Below, one piece after another: positions 9,281 through 18,672 of a stretch of 54,866 bases of DNA. The DNA is from Burkholderiales bacterium (GTDB lineage Bacteria; Pseudomonadota; Gammaproteobacteria; Burkholderiales; Burkholderiaceae_C). A program made the position numbers and the translations under genes. Positions within the stretch are counted from its first letter, which is position 1, and each line of letters opens with the position of its first letter. The DNA lies in NCBI GenBank assembly GCA_003963005.1, contig RXJW01000051.1:1-54866 (forward strand), read 5' to 3'. The notes beneath the pieces were generated by a model. The model searched no databases, had not been told where the DNA came from, and saw nothing but the letters and a program-made list of their open reading frames with translations.

Positions 9281-9717
9281 GCGCCCGTGCGTGGGTGATG
9301 AAACCGCGCCACCTGCGCCTGCTCGGCCTGCTGGCCATGCTGGCCCTGCTGGCCCTGGCTGGAGGCCTGGTGCTGAAGGCCTTCCGGCAGAACCTGGTGT
9401 TTTTCATCACGCCCACCGAGATCGCGCAGGGCAGAGCGCCGGCAGGCGAACGCTTTCGGCTCGGCGGGCTGGTCGCGCCGGGCTCGGTGCAGCGGGCGGG
9501 CAGTGACCTGAGCTTCGAAGTCACCGATGGGGCCCAGCAGGTGCGCGTGAGCTACCGCGGCGCCTTGCCGGATCTGTTCCGCGAGGGCAAGGGCGTGGTC
9601 GCTCAAGGGCGCCTGTCGGGCGTGCAGTTCATGGCCGACGAGGTGCTCGCCAAGCACGACGAGAACTACATGCCGCCCGAAGCCGCTGCGGCCTTGAAGC
9701 AGGCGGGGACGCCGTGA
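9277..9717 (+). CDS. ccmE: Periplasmic heme chaperone CcmE
   Basis: 146 aa. One N-terminal membrane anchor ([19 protein letters not shown]) and an OB-fold periplasmic domain with [25 protein letters not shown] and [19 protein letters not shown]. The covalent haem ligand His and neighbouring Tyr are in [12 protein letters not shown]. It receives haem from CcmC and delivers it to CcmF/CcmH. The start ATG 9277 overlaps the ccmD stop; the GTG of ccmF overlaps its own stop. Confidence 0.95.
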   Translation: MSARAWVMKPRHLRLLGLLAMLALLALAGGLVLKAFRQNLVFFITPTEIAQGRAPAGERFRLGGLVAPGSVQRAGSDLSFEVTDGAQQVRVSYRGALPDLFREGKGVVAQGRLSGVQFMADEVLAKHDENYMPPEAAAALKQAGTP

Positions 9718-11651
9718 TCGGCGAGCTGGGTCAGTTCGCGCTGCTGCTGGCGCTGGCGGTTGCCGCGGTGCAGGCGGTGCTGCCCCTCGTCGGGGCCCAC
9801 CGGGGCAACGCACGCTGGATGGCACTGGCGCGACCCCTGGCCGGCGTGGGCCTGGCGCTCGTCACGGCGTCGCTGGCGGCCTTGATCGCCGGCTTCGTGC
9901 AGGTCGACACGTCCATCGCCTACGTCGCCGCCAACGCCAGCCACGAGCTGCCGCTGGGCTATCGGATCACGGCCACCTGGGGTGGTCACGAGGGCTCGCT
10001 GCTGCTGTGGGCCTGGATGCTGGCCACCTGGGGAGCGCTCGTGGCCGCCCGCAGCGCCGAGTTGCCGCGCCCCTTCGCTGCGCGGGTGCAGGGCGTGCTG
10101 GGGCTGATCGCCACCGGCTTCCTCGCCTTCATCGCCTTCACGTCCAACCCGTTCGGTCGCCTGCTGCCCGCCCCGGCGGTGGGGCGCGACCTCAACCCGC
10201 TGCTGCAGGATCCCGGCATGGCGGCCCACCCGCCGCTGCTGTACCTGGGCTATGTCGGCTTCGCGGTGGGGTTTGCCTTTGCCGTGGCCGCGCTGCTGGA
10301 GGACGAACGCTCGCCGCGCTGGACGCGCTGGGCGCGCCCCTGGGTGCTGGCGGCCTGGTCGGCGCTCACCGCCGGCATCGGCCTCGGCAGCTTCTGGGCC
10401 TACTACGAGCTGGGCTGGGGCGGCTTCTGGTTCTGGGATGCCGTGGAGAACGCCGCGTTCATGCCCTGGTTGCTCGGCACGGCGCTCATCCATTCGCTGG
10501 CGGTGGCCGAGAAGCGGCCGGGCTTCCTGCGCTGGAGCCTCCTGCTGGCGCTGCTGGCCTTCTCGCTGTCGCTGCTCGGCACCTTCCTCGTGCGCTCAGG
10601 GGTGGTCAGCTCGGTTCACGCGTTCGCGAGCGACCCGGCGCGTGGCCTGTTCATCCTGGCGCTGCTGGCGGTGTCGGTGGGCGGATCGCTGGCGCTGTTC
10701 GCCTGGCGCGCGCCCCGTGCGCCGTCGACCGAACGATTCGCGCTGGGCTCGCGCGAATCCCTGCTGTTGCTCAACAACCTGCTGCTCGCCACGGCCACCG
10801 CCACCGTGCTGCTGGGCACGCTCTACCCGCTGGCCGCCGAGGTGCTGGGCGGCGTGAAGCTGTCCGTGGGGGCGCCGTATTTCGACGCGGTCTTCCCGCC
10901 GCTGATGCTGCCCCTCGTGGTGTTGATGGTCGCCGGCCCGCTCGTGCGCTGGCGACAGGCCGCGCTGCGGCTGCTGCGCCCGCTGCTGCCCCTGGCGCTG
11001 GCGTCGCTCGCGGCTGCATCCGCGCTCGCGCTGAGCCTGCAGGGGTCGCTGTGGATGGCAGCTGGCCTGGCGGCCGGGCTGTGGGCGTTCGGCGGCACGC
11101 TGGCCCTGGCTTGGCAGCAGCGCACCGCTTGGCGTGGGGGGCTGCCGCTGTGGCTGGCCCATGTGGGGGTGGCGCTGTTCGTCCTGGGCGTGACGCTGGT
11201 GCGCAGCCTGGAGCAGACACACGACCTGCAACTCGCGCCGGGCGAGCAGGTGCGCGTGGCGGGCCACGTGCTGCAGTTCCAGCGCCTGGACGCCGTGGAC
11301 GGCCCCAACTACCGTGCCGCGCGCGCCACGCTCGTGTGGCAACGCGGTGCGGAGCTGCTCGTGTTCACGCCGGAGAAGCGTGTCTACGGCCGGCGCCAGA
11401 TGGCGATGACCGAAGCTGCCATTTCGCGCGGCCCCTGGCGGGACGTTTACGTGAGCCTGGGCGAAGCCGGCGGCGACGGCCGCTGGGCGCTGCGCGTGCA
11501 GGTCAAGCCCTTCATGAGCTGGGTCTGGGCGGGCGTGCTGGCCATGACGGCGGGCGGCCTGTGGGGCGTCGCCGCCCGCCGGCGGCGCGCGGCGGTCACC
11601 GGTCCCGCCGAAGCCTCGCCTCACATCGTTCCGACCTTGTCCACCCCATGA
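9714..11651 (+). CDS. ccmF: Cytochrome c heme lyase subunit CcmF
   Basis: 645 aa multi-pass membrane protein starting at GTG 9714. The WWD-type motif is present as [20 protein letters not shown], along with [16 protein letters not shown] and [20 protein letters not shown], which hold conserved haem-ligand His residues. CcmF transfers haem from CcmE to apocytochrome CXXCH motifs together with CcmH/I. The start overlaps ccmE by 4 nt and the end overlaps ccmG by 4 nt. Confidence 0.96.
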   Translation: MIGELGQFALLLALAVAAVQAVLPLVGAHRGNARWMALARPLAGVGLALVTASLAALIAGFVQVDTSIAYVAANASHELPLGYRITATWGGHEGSLLLWAWMLATWGALVAARSAELPRPFAARVQGVLGLIATGFLAFIAFTSNPFGRLLPAPAVGRDLNPLLQDPGMAAHPPLLYLGYVGFAVGFAFAVAALLEDERSPRWTRWARPWVLAAWSALTAGIGLGSFWAYYELGWGGFWFWDAVENAAFMPWLLGTALIHSLAVAEKRPGFLRWSLLLALLAFSLSLLGTFLVRSGVVSSVHAFASDPARGLFILALLAVSVGGSLALFAWRAPRAPSTERFALGSRESLLLLNNLLLATATATVLLGTLYPLAAEVLGGVKLSVGAPYFDAVFPPLMLPLVVLMVAGPLVRWRQAALRLLRPLLPLALASLAAASALALSLQGSLWMAAGLAAGLWAFGGTLALAWQQRTAWRGGLPLWLAHVGVALFVLGVTLVRSLEQTHDLQLAPGEQVRVAGHVLQFQRLDAVDGPNYRAARATLVWQRGAELLVFTPEKRVYGRRQMAMTEAAISRGPWRDVYVSLGEAGGDGRWALRVQVKPFMSWVWAGVLAMTAGGLWGVAARRRRAAVTGPAEASPHIVPTLSTP

Positions 11652-12169
11652 AGCTGTCTGCCGTCATCCCCTTGATCGTTGCGCTTGCGCTCTTCGGCCT
11701 GCTGGGGCGGGGCTTGCTGCAGCACGACGCCCAGGCCGAGCCCGCGTCGCCGCTGATCGGCAAGCCCGCACCCGGGCTCGACCTGCAGCGACTGGCTGGG
11801 GAGGGGGTGTCGCCCCAGGGTGAGGTCTGGGTGCTGAACGTGTTCGCGTCCTGGTGCGCACCGTGCCGGGCCGAGTTGCCGGTGCTCGGCGAGCTGTCCC
11901 GCCAGGGCGGCGTGCGCATCGTAGGCCTGGACTACCGCGACACCCCGGAGTTGGGCGCGGCCTTCCTGCAGCGCCACGGCAACCCCTACGCGTTCACGCT
12001 GCTGGACCCGCAGGGCCGCGGCAGCCTGGCCTGGGGCGTGACCGGCGTGCCGGAAACCTTCGTCATCGACCGCCGCGGCATCGTGCGCCTGCGCCACACC
12101 GGGCCGGTGACGGCGGACGACCTGCAGCAGCGGCTGCTGCCCCTGATCGCGAAGCTGAAGCATGCGTAG
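11648..12169 (+). CDS. ccmG: Thiol:disulfide interchange protein CcmG/DsbE
   Basis: 173 aa. N-terminal membrane anchor, then a thioredoxin fold with active site WCAPC in VFASWCAPCRAELPVL, and the cis-Pro region GVPETFVIDRRG. It keeps the haem-binding cysteines of apocytochromes reduced in the periplasm. It overlaps ccmF by 4 nt and ccmH by 8 nt. Confidence 0.95.
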   Translation: MKLSAVIPLIVALALFGLLGRGLLQHDAQAEPASPLIGKPAPGLDLQRLAGEGVSPQGEVWVLNVFASWCAPCRAELPVLGELSRQGGVRIVGLDYRDTPELGAAFLQRHGNPYAFTLLDPQGRGSLAWGVTGVPETFVIDRRGIVRLRHTGPVTADDLQQRLLPLIAKLKHA

Positions 12170-12542
12170 CCTGCTGACCCTGTGCCTGCTGGGCCTGAGC
12201 CTGCTGGGCCTGAGCCTGGCCGCTCACGCCGGCGACCTGGACGACCGCGTCGAGCGCCTGGCGCGCGAGCTGCGCTGCGTCGTCTGCCAGGGCCAGAGCG
12301 TGGCGGAATCCAATGCGCCGCTGGCGGTGGACATGAAGGCGCATCTGCGCGAGGGCCTGGCCGCCGGTCGCAGCGAAGACGACCTGCGGGCCGAGATGGT
12401 TCAGCGTTATGGCGAGCAGGTGCTCTTCCGCCCCGGGCTGCATGCCGGCACGGCGCCGCTGTGGTTCGGGCCCCTGGTGCTGCTCGGGCTGGGCGGCCTG
12501 ATCTACTGGCGCCAGGCGCGACGCCAGGACGATCCGTCATGA
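12162..12542 (+). CDS. ccmH: Cytochrome c maturation protein CcmH
   Basis: 126 aa. Sec signal peptide (LLGLSLLGLSLAAHA), then the redox motif LRCVVCQGQSVAES and one C-terminal membrane helix. CcmH reduces the disulfide of the apocytochrome CXXCH motif. Its size matches the stand-alone N-terminal half of E. coli CcmH; the TPR half is the separate downstream gene ccmI, as usual in betaproteobacteria. Confidence 0.94.
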   Translation: MRSLLTLCLLGLSLLGLSLAAHAGDLDDRVERLARELRCVVCQGQSVAESNAPLAVDMKAHLREGLAAGRSEDDLRAEMVQRYGEQVLFRPGLHAGTAPLWFGPLVLLGLGGLIYWRQARRQDDPS

Positions 12543-13183
12543 CCGCCTTCCTGCTGGCTGCTGCCGGGCTCACGCTCGTGACGCTGCTGCCCCTGTGGCG
12601 CTCGCTGCTGGCCGCTGAGGGCGCCGCGCGCAGCTGGCGCATGGCAGGCGCGCTCGCCGTCGTCCTGCCGCTGGCGGCGGGTGGGCTCTACACCCACCTT
12701 GGCCGCCCCGATGCACTCGCGCCGCCGCCGCCCGCAGCGGCCAGCCCGAACCCCATCGAGCAGATGGTCCAGCGGCTGGCCGACCGCCTGCAGCGCACCC
12801 CCGACGACGCCGACGGCTGGGCGCTGCTGGCGCGCGCCTACGAGCAGCTCGGCCGCCCGCAGGACGCGCTGCCCGCCTATGCGCAGCTGGAGCGCCTGCG
12901 GCCGGGTGATGCGCAGGTCCTGAGCCAGCATGCCGTGACCTTGGCGATGGTGAAGGGCGAGGGTCTGTCCGGCGAGCCGGAAGCCTTGCTGCGCCGTGCG
13001 CTGGCGCTGGACCCCCAGCATGTGCCGGCGCTCGGGTTGCTGGCCGCAGCCGCCCAGGAGCGAGGCGATGACGCCGCGGCGCGCGGGCTGTGGCTGAAAG
13101 TTTTGTCGGCGGTGCCGGCCGACAGCGAGATCGCCGGGCAGGCGAGGGCGAGTCTGCGTCAGCTAGCGGCCTCGGGCCGCTGA
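12539..13183 (+). CDS. ccmI: Cytochrome c maturation TPR protein CcmI
   Basis: 214 aa. Two N-terminal hydrophobic segments, then TPR-like repeats (DDADGWALLARAYEQLGRPQ, DALPAYAQLERLRPGDAQV) that bind the C-terminal helix of apocytochrome c. It is shorter than the two-domain CcmI of some proteobacteria, with a brief N-terminal membrane part. The ATG overlaps the ccmH stop by 3 nt. A 7-bp hairpin (13165-13181, loop TCG) spans the stop codon but lacks a T-run, so it is weak as a terminator. Confidence 0.88.
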   Translation: MTAFLLAAAGLTLVTLLPLWRSLLAAEGAARSWRMAGALAVVLPLAAGGLYTHLGRPDALAPPPPAAASPNPIEQMVQRLADRLQRTPDDADGWALLARAYEQLGRPQDALPAYAQLERLRPGDAQVLSQHAVTLAMVKGEGLSGEPEALLRRALALDPQHVPALGLLAAAAQERGDDAAARGLWLKVLSAVPADSEIAGQARASLRQLAASGR

Positions 13184-13295
13184 ACGCCGCACGCGGCTGG
13201 TGAAGGGCCCGGGCGGCCCGGCTGCATGCCGCGGTCCGTGGCCTGCCGTGGGGCGATGGGCGCTCGCAGCCTTTCGGGCTGGCGCGACGCGGGGA

Positions 13296-13793
13296 TCACC
13301 ACGCCACGTATTCGTCCACCCGCCACAAGCGCCAGCAGCCGCCGTCCAGCTTGAAGAACAGGGCCTGCGAAGCGCTGTAGCGCGCATCGCGGAGCTCGAC
13401 CGACACGGCATTCGCCGCGACCGGCTTGATGACGGGCGCCAGGTGCCTTGCACGGCTCTCGCTGGCCACGCTTGGCCGCTGCACGTAGGCCTCGCGCGCC
13501 ACCCAGACGGTTTCCGGCTCGTCCGCGTACTCCAGCCAGTCGTCGTCGTACCAGCGCCGCGTCAGCAAAGGCAACACGGTCCTGGATTGCGCGAAAGCGG
13601 TATCGGCCGAGAAGCGGCTGTAGAAGTCTTCGAACGGCTCCGGTTTGGCCGTCGAGCATTCGCTCGCCTGCGCTGCCCCCGCCGCGCACAGCACGAGCAG
13701 CGCCAGCGCGTGCCGACATGCGCGACCTGGCTTGAACGACGCAAGCCTTGGCGCAGATGGGCGATGGGTGTCTTTCAGAACGAGGGATGGCAT
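13296..13793 (-). CDS. Exported hypothetical protein
   Basis: 165 aa. A basic N-terminus and hydrophobic segment (HALALLVLCAAGAAQA) form a probable Sec signal cleaved near AQA-S. The mature part has FEDFYSRFSADTAFAQSRTV and ends with GGCWRLWRVDEYVAW, which resembles small periplasmic DUF4348-like proteins; I do not assign a function. There are Cys residues at both ends of the mature region (SECST and GGCW), possibly disulfide-bonded. It converges on ccmI and is a single-gene unit. Confidence 0.65.
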   Translation of the reverse strand: MPSLVLKDTHRPSAPRLASFKPGRACRHALALLVLCAAGAAQASECSTAKPEPFEDFYSRFSADTAFAQSRTVLPLLTRRWYDDDWLEYADEPETVWVAREAYVQRPSVASESRARHLAPVIKPVAANAVSVELRDARYSASQALFFKLDGGCWRLWRVDEYVAW

Positions 13794-14119
13794 CAGAAAC
13801 CTCTGCGGTGGGTGCGCAGCTCATTCACGCCTGCGCAAGCTCCGGGTCCGGCAGCCACCCGGTGGTGGTCTGTCAGACGCATCGATGTTGAACAGGCCCT
13901 GATCCGGCACGCGCCAAACCCGCCTGTGAAGCGCTCTCGCGACGCGACACGTTGCGCTCCGGGCTGGATGATACGCACCTGGCGCGGCCGGGTCGTGGCC
14001 TGGGCCGAACGTCCGCTGGGCGATCGCGGTGCGAGGGTCTCGGCGCCGGGGCCTGCCTGGTACCTTGATCGCTCGATCCGGCACCGGCAGGCTGAGTCAG
14101 CGCCCGGGTGGGCGAGGCT
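13794..14119. other. Intergenic region, no recognised gene
   Basis: About 325 nt between two minus-strand genes. The short frames here lack ribosome-binding sites and look like GC-rich noise. It must hold the promoter of the exported protein that starts at 13793 and the 3' end of the coiled-coil protein mRNA, but I could not identify convincing hexamers or a terminator. Confidence 0.4.
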
Positions 14120-14626
14120 TCAGTTCACCTTGGCGGCGTCTGCGTTGCGCTTGCGCACATCTTGCGCCTTCTTCGCCTTGGCCTGGCCCAGTTCCTTGTA
14201 CTCCTGATGACGGTCTGCGCGCGTGGCGGCGAGGTCAGCCTTTGCGTGGGCTTCGTTGCGCTTGAGTCCACCAATCTCGCCGTTCTCATGCTCGCGTGCC
14301 AGTTCGTCACGCTTCGCGGCGGCCATGTCACCGCGCTTCACTGCAGCGTCTTCGGCACGCTGGTCGGCATTGCGCTCGCTGCGCTCTTCGGCGAGCTTGC
14401 GCTCGTCGCGACCGATGCGGGCCTTGTCGCCGCCGATGCGGGCGTTGTCCTGCGCGATCTCCTGGCGTTGGTACTGGATGTTGCGGTTGTCCTTGCGGAT
14501 CTGGGCGTTGTCTTGCTTCACCTGACGAATCGCGTCCGGTGCCGATGCTGCGCTGGACTGTGCGAATGCGCCGCTGCCGATGGCGAGGCCCAGGGCAGCG
14601 ATGGCGATGCGGATCTTGGTATTCAT
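14120..14626 (-). CDS. Secreted, highly charged coiled-coil protein
   Basis: 168 aa from ATG at 14626, preceded by AGGAG at a good distance; frames further upstream have no such signal. Sec signal peptide (IAIAALGLAIGSGAFA), then an almost uninterrupted charged helix with short repeats QDNAQIRKD, QDNARIGGD and GDKARIGRD and many Arg, Lys, Glu and Asp residues. It has no Cys and few Met. This looks like a periplasmic coiled coil; no family was recognised and no function is proposed. Confidence 0.75.
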   Translation of the reverse strand: MNTKIRIAIAALGLAIGSGAFAQSSAASAPDAIRQVKQDNAQIRKDNRNIQYQRQEIAQDNARIGGDKARIGRDERKLAEERSERNADQRAEDAAVKRGDMAAAKRDELAREHENGEIGGLKRNEAHAKADLAATRADRHQEYKELGQAKAKKAQDVRKRNADAAKVN

Positions 14627-14952
14627 GTCGAACTCCTGGTGTTGGATGCTGGTCGCGTTGAGAAGAAGCGGCGGGCCCGTGCGATCTACAACGAGGGCTC
14701 GCCTCGCCCGTTGACGGTGGACAGTCTGTCGACAGCTAGCCTTCCGGTCGACGCGCCTGCTCAGAGGGATCCAGCCCTTGCGCAACGCTCGGGTGGACTG
14801 CGCCAAGGGTCACAGCGTTGGCCAACGCTTCGGTCGCGCTCATGAGCAGTGGCAAGACCTGGACACCCGAAGGCCTGGACGCCACCTTCACGAAACCCAG
14901 GACTGCCCTGCTCCGAGGCACGCCTCGGGGTGCTCGCGCCAGACGATGACCG
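14627..14952. other. Intergenic region, no recognised gene
   Basis: About 325 nt between two minus-strand genes. It contains the palindrome CTGTCGACAG at 14726-14735 and a small hairpin CCGAGG-cacg-CCTCGG at 14913-14928, just beyond the stop of the YxWGxW gene, without a T-run. No convincing coding frame. Confidence 0.4.
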
Positions 14953-15381
14953 TCAGGCGTGCCAGCTTCCCTTCACCCAGATCCAGCCACTGGCGTCCAG
15001 GCGCCAGACCCAGTGGCCGGGCACCCAGTAGTGCTGCGGCGACGGCGCGACCGTGATCGTCTCGACGATGAGCGTCGGCATCACGGGCACGCTTTGCTGA
15101 ACCCAGCGGCCGTGAACCCAGGCCCAGTCGCGGCCTTCCCACTTCCAGTGCCCCGGGACCCAGCCCCAGCCGGGACCTGGCTGCGGCCCGCGGTCTTCTG
15201 CGATCGGCCCGGGCATGTGGCGCACCTGAACGTGCGGCGGCGCTTCCCGGACCACGACCTGCTCCTTGACGACACAGCCGGTCGACACGCAGGTGGTGGC
15301 GAGTGCTGCCACGAGCGTGGCGGTCAAGGACGCGAAGCGCGGGGTTCGGTGATGCACGGATGGGGTGGTGTGATGGGTCAT
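14953..15381 (-). CDS. YxWGxW repeat lipoprotein
   Basis: 142 aa. Signal sequence ending in the lipobox-like VSTGC, so a probable lipoprotein. The mature part carries repeats GWGWVPGHWKWEGRDWAWV and YWVPGHWVWRLDASGWIWV, the tryptophan-rich YxWGxW/BcpO-type repeat seen in many betaproteobacterial envelope proteins of unknown function. It stands alone on the minus strand, 64 nt after the DUF1501 stop, and may be read from the DUF1800-DUF1501 unit. Confidence 0.8.
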   Translation of the reverse strand: MTHHTTPSVHHRTPRFASLTATLVAALATTCVSTGCVVKEQVVVREAPPHVQVRHMPGPIAEDRGPQPGPGWGWVPGHWKWEGRDWAWVHGRWVQQSVPVMPTLIVETITVAPSPQHYWVPGHWVWRLDASGWIWVKGSWHA

Positions 15382-15445
15382 GGGGGGAGTGAAACGCGGT
15401 AGGTGATGAACGTGCAGAACCTGGCGGGCTGGTCGTGGCGGACCC

Positions 15446-16792
15446 TCAGCCGAAATAGCCCATGTTCTTCTGACCGAAGTGAGTCAGGTTGGGGAAGACG
15501 GTCGCGAGGTCGGCAGCGCTCACGCCCAACCAGCTGGCCAGCGTGGCCCCCATCTGGTCGACCGATGTGCTGGGGAGCCAGCGACCTTCGCTGGTGACGT
15601 CGTCCGGACCGCCCAGCGTCAGGTCGGGCATGCGGCCGTACACGCCGCGTCGCACCGCGCCGCCGATGATGAGGTGGTGACTGCCCCAGGCATGGTCGCT
15701 GCCGCCGCCGGACGCGGGCTGCAAGGTGCGCGCGAAGTCCGACGCCGTGAAGGTGGTGACCTGACCCGCAAGGCCCAGTTGCACCATGGCATCGTGGAAG
15801 GCCTTCAGCGCCGGGCCAAGCTGGCCGAACAGGTTGTCCTGGCGGGCCAGCTGGTCGTTGTGCGTGTCGAACCCGCCAAGTGACACGAAGAAGATCTGGC
15901 GGTTGGCCGCCAGGCTGTTGCGTGCTTCGATGACCTTGGCGACCGCCAGCAGCTGTTGGGCCAGCGTGCCTTTGATGCCGTTGAACAGCCCCGCCGTGCT
16001 GGGCGTGGCTGACAGCACCGGGTTGAGCAGGCTGCTCGTCATCATGGCCTGCTGGATGACGTCGTCGGCGGCCTGGATCTCCACATTGGGCGAACCGGCC
16101 TGCAGTTGTCGCGCATACAGGTTGTAGATGGGATTGCTCGCGGGCGTGTTGCCGAAGCCGCGCAACATGAAGCTGCCGGTGGGCGGCAGCACCAGGCCCT
16201 GCGTGCGGGCGCCGTTGATGAATGCGCTGTTGCCGCTGAATGACATCACCGTCGGCAGCGTGCTTGCGGCCTGAAGGTCGGCAGCCCGCCCGCCCCAGCC
16301 GCTGGTCAGGGTCGGCCCCGACGCGCCGTGCTGCCATTGCATCTGTTGGTCGATGTGCGAGAACAGGCTCGGTGGTCGCAGGGCGGCGTTGGCCAGGTAC
16401 TGTGCCTTGGTCATCGGTGCCACCAGCGTGCCGACGTTGGCCTGGACCGCCAGGTGCCCCTGGTTCCAGAGGTCCGCCAGCGGGGCCAGGCCAGGGTGCA
16501 GGCCCAGCGAGCTTCCGGCGAGCGGCGCCAGGCTGGAGGCCTCCAGCGCGAGGCCACCCGCGGCGCTGTTGCCGCGGGCCTTGGCATAGCGTGCATACCC
16601 GCTGGCATCGAGCGGGACGATCATGTTGTTGCCGTCGTTGCCACCGAACAGGAACACACACACGAGGGCGCGGTAGTCGCTCCCGCCAAGGGTGGAGGCC
16701 TGCGCTCCGAGTGACGCGAGAGGGCCCGCGGCGAACACGGCGGAGCCCGCCAGCGAGGAGGCCAGGAAGCTGCGGCGATGGAGGGATTTCAT
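15446..16792 (-). CDS. DUF1501 family Tat-exported protein
   Basis: 448 aa, start ATG at 16792, one base after the DUF1800 stop. The N-terminus HRRSFLASSLAGSAVFAAG is a twin-arginine signal. Family features: LVCVFLFGGNDGNNMIVPLD, FFVSLGGFDTHNDQ, TTFTASDFARTLQPASGG, SDHAWGSHHLIIGGAV. DUF1501 proteins have an alkaline-phosphatase/sulfatase-like fold and nearly always pair with DUF1800; substrate and role are unknown. I see no direct link to the sulfur genes. Confidence 0.9.
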   Translation of the reverse strand: MKSLHRRSFLASSLAGSAVFAAGPLASLGAQASTLGGSDYRALVCVFLFGGNDGNNMIVPLDASGYARYAKARGNSAAGGLALEASSLAPLAGSSLGLHPGLAPLADLWNQGHLAVQANVGTLVAPMTKAQYLANAALRPPSLFSHIDQQMQWQHGASGPTLTSGWGGRAADLQAASTLPTVMSFSGNSAFINGARTQGLVLPPTGSFMLRGFGNTPASNPIYNLYARQLQAGSPNVEIQAADDVIQQAMMTSSLLNPVLSATPSTAGLFNGIKGTLAQQLLAVAKVIEARNSLAANRQIFFVSLGGFDTHNDQLARQDNLFGQLGPALKAFHDAMVQLGLAGQVTTFTASDFARTLQPASGGGSDHAWGSHHLIIGGAVRRGVYGRMPDLTLGGPDDVTSEGRWLPSTSVDQMGATLASWLGVSAADLATVFPNLTHFGQKNMGYFG

Positions 16793-16793
16793 C

Positions 16794-18419
16794 TCAGTGC
16801 TCCACGAGGTATTCGGGGGCCATGGCGGCGAGGAACAGCGCGGTCCGCGCTCGCAGACCCGGATTGGCGGCTGGCACGGCAGCCACGGCCGCCAGCAGCT
16901 CTTGCCTGAGCGAGGCACTCATGCCGGCAGGAAACAGCACGCGGCTGACTTCCGACACCAGCTTGGCCGGATCGCCCGCCAGCGCCTGCCAGGTGACGAG
17001 GTCGAGGGCCGTGCCGGTGCTGCCCGGCACGGTCGCGTCAGCCGGGATCGGCTTGTCGTTCAGCAGCGTGGTGACAGCGTTGCTGTAGGCCACCACGTTG
17101 GCGGCGCTGAACAGGCCGAATGCAGGTCCCTGGTCCTGCGGGTCCTCGGGCAAGGTGTAGTCGGGCGGGAAGAAGCTGAAGACCGTGGGCGGGTTGAAGA
17201 CCGGCTCGCCCAAGGCGGCTGCCTGCTGCAAGGGCCACACCCCGTCGCTGCGCGCACCCAGGTTGCGCAGCAGGCCGCTGAGCGCCAGCACGGGGTCGCG
17301 CAGTTTGCCGAAGCGGTCGGGCTGCGCGGGGGCCGAGGCCTCGGGGTCCAGCAGAACGGCGCTCAGCGTGGCCTTCATGTCGCCGCGGGGCGCACCGCCA
17401 GCGCCGTTGAACGCTGCGCTGACCCGCGCGACGTAGGCGGGCGACGGGTTGGCCGTCACGAGCATCTGGATCAGCTGGCGGCCGATGAAAGGTCCGACAT
17501 TCGGATGGTTGAACAGGCTGTCGATCGCGGCCTCGAGGTCGGAGGTGGGGCTGCCACCCGCCGGCAGCACCTGTCCGTTGAGCAGGAGCTTGCTGCCGGT
17601 GTCGTGATGGGCGGCGAATGGCACCATGCTGCCGTCGAAGTTCTTGGGGTTGCCCCAGCGGCTCGTGGCGCCCGGCCGAGGCGCATAGGTCCATCCGGTG
17701 AACACATGCGCAAAGCCTTCGACGACTTCCTGGTCGTAACTGACGACCGGCTTGCCGTCGCTCCCCAGCTTCTGAGTGCCGTCGGGATTGAGCTGCCACA
17801 GGCCCACGCTGAACAACTGCATGACCTCGCGCGCGTAGTTCTCATTGGGCTCCGTGCCGCGGGCGGGGTTGGCCTTGTCGTTGTTGACCATGTTCAGGTA
17901 GCTGCCCATGGCCGGGCTGAGCGTCACGTCCCGCAGGATGTCGCGGAAGTTGCCGAACGCGTGGCGCAGGAAGATGTTCTGGAAGTTCGCCATCGCATAC
18001 GGTTGGCGGATCTGCTGCCCCGACACCACGAGGATCTGGCTGAGTGCGAAGGCCACGCGCTGGCGCAGTTGGTCCGGCCCGTTCAGGGCGTTGGCAAAGA
18101 ACTGCTGTTGCAGCGGGAACATGCTGTAGTTGTCGCGGCCGCAGGTGGCCGGTGAGCCGGTCGGGCAGCCGACCTTGGGGTTCGGATCGCCATAGGTGAA
18201 CCCGGCATACAAGGAGGGCGAGAGTCCGAACTGCTGCTGAAGCCAACCTGGCTTGCCCAGTTGCTGGACCTGCGCGACGCTGTCGGCAGTGGCACCGAAG
18301 CTGGCCTGTTGCAGGAAGCGCCGCGCGCTCGCCTCGTCCAGCGGCGCGGCCACGGCCACCGCAGCGGCCATGGCGGCCCCACTCATGAACAACAGGCGGT
18401 AGCGAAACCTGGGCTTCAT
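16794..18419 (-). CDS. DUF1800 family exported protein
   Basis: 541 aa from ATG 18419 behind AGGAGAT. Signal peptide (LLFMSGAAMAAAVAVAAP) and family motifs: ASARRFLQQASFGATADSV, NARE-type NENYAREVMQLFSVGLWQL, FTGWTYAPR, HHDTGSKLLL, FNHPNVGPFIGRQLIQMLV. It forms a two-gene unit with DUF1501 (1 nt apart). The biochemical function of the family is unknown; it is predicted to be periplasmic. Confidence 0.9.
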   Translation of the reverse strand: MKPRFRYRLLFMSGAAMAAAVAVAAPLDEASARRFLQQASFGATADSVAQVQQLGKPGWLQQQFGLSPSLYAGFTYGDPNPKVGCPTGSPATCGRDNYSMFPLQQQFFANALNGPDQLRQRVAFALSQILVVSGQQIRQPYAMANFQNIFLRHAFGNFRDILRDVTLSPAMGSYLNMVNNDKANPARGTEPNENYAREVMQLFSVGLWQLNPDGTQKLGSDGKPVVSYDQEVVEGFAHVFTGWTYAPRPGATSRWGNPKNFDGSMVPFAAHHDTGSKLLLNGQVLPAGGSPTSDLEAAIDSLFNHPNVGPFIGRQLIQMLVTANPSPAYVARVSAAFNGAGGAPRGDMKATLSAVLLDPEASAPAQPDRFGKLRDPVLALSGLLRNLGARSDGVWPLQQAAALGEPVFNPPTVFSFFPPDYTLPEDPQDQGPAFGLFSAANVVAYSNAVTTLLNDKPIPADATVPGSTGTALDLVTWQALAGDPAKLVSEVSRVLFPAGMSASLRQELLAAVAAVPAANPGLRARTALFLAAMAPEYLVEH

Positions 18420-18672
18420 CGTCGATCTCCTCGGGTGGCCTACCAGCGTAGGAAGACGTTGCAAACGGCGTGTTGCTGATCGTGAAGCGTCATCGCATCC
18501 GAGCGCATCGCGGCAATTCGTCACTCAGGAGCCGCAGGACAGCAAGCTGCAAGATTCATCGAATCAAACAGCAACCAACCCGCCCCCCGTGTTGCCACAC
18601 CGGGGCCGAAATCTCGGCTGCCAACAGCCGTCCTCAACCGTGTCGGGGCGCCACGCTCTGCCGCACAGACGC

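Noticed and set aside
6097..9524. Very long minus-strand open frames across the immunity genes and ccmA-ccmE
   Set aside because: Arg/Gln/Gly/Pro-rich translations opposite clear ccm genes; they are shadows of high third-position GC.
13165..13181. Terminator at the end of ccmI
   Set aside because: A 7-bp hairpin overlaps the stop codon, but no T-run follows, so it was not listed as a feature.
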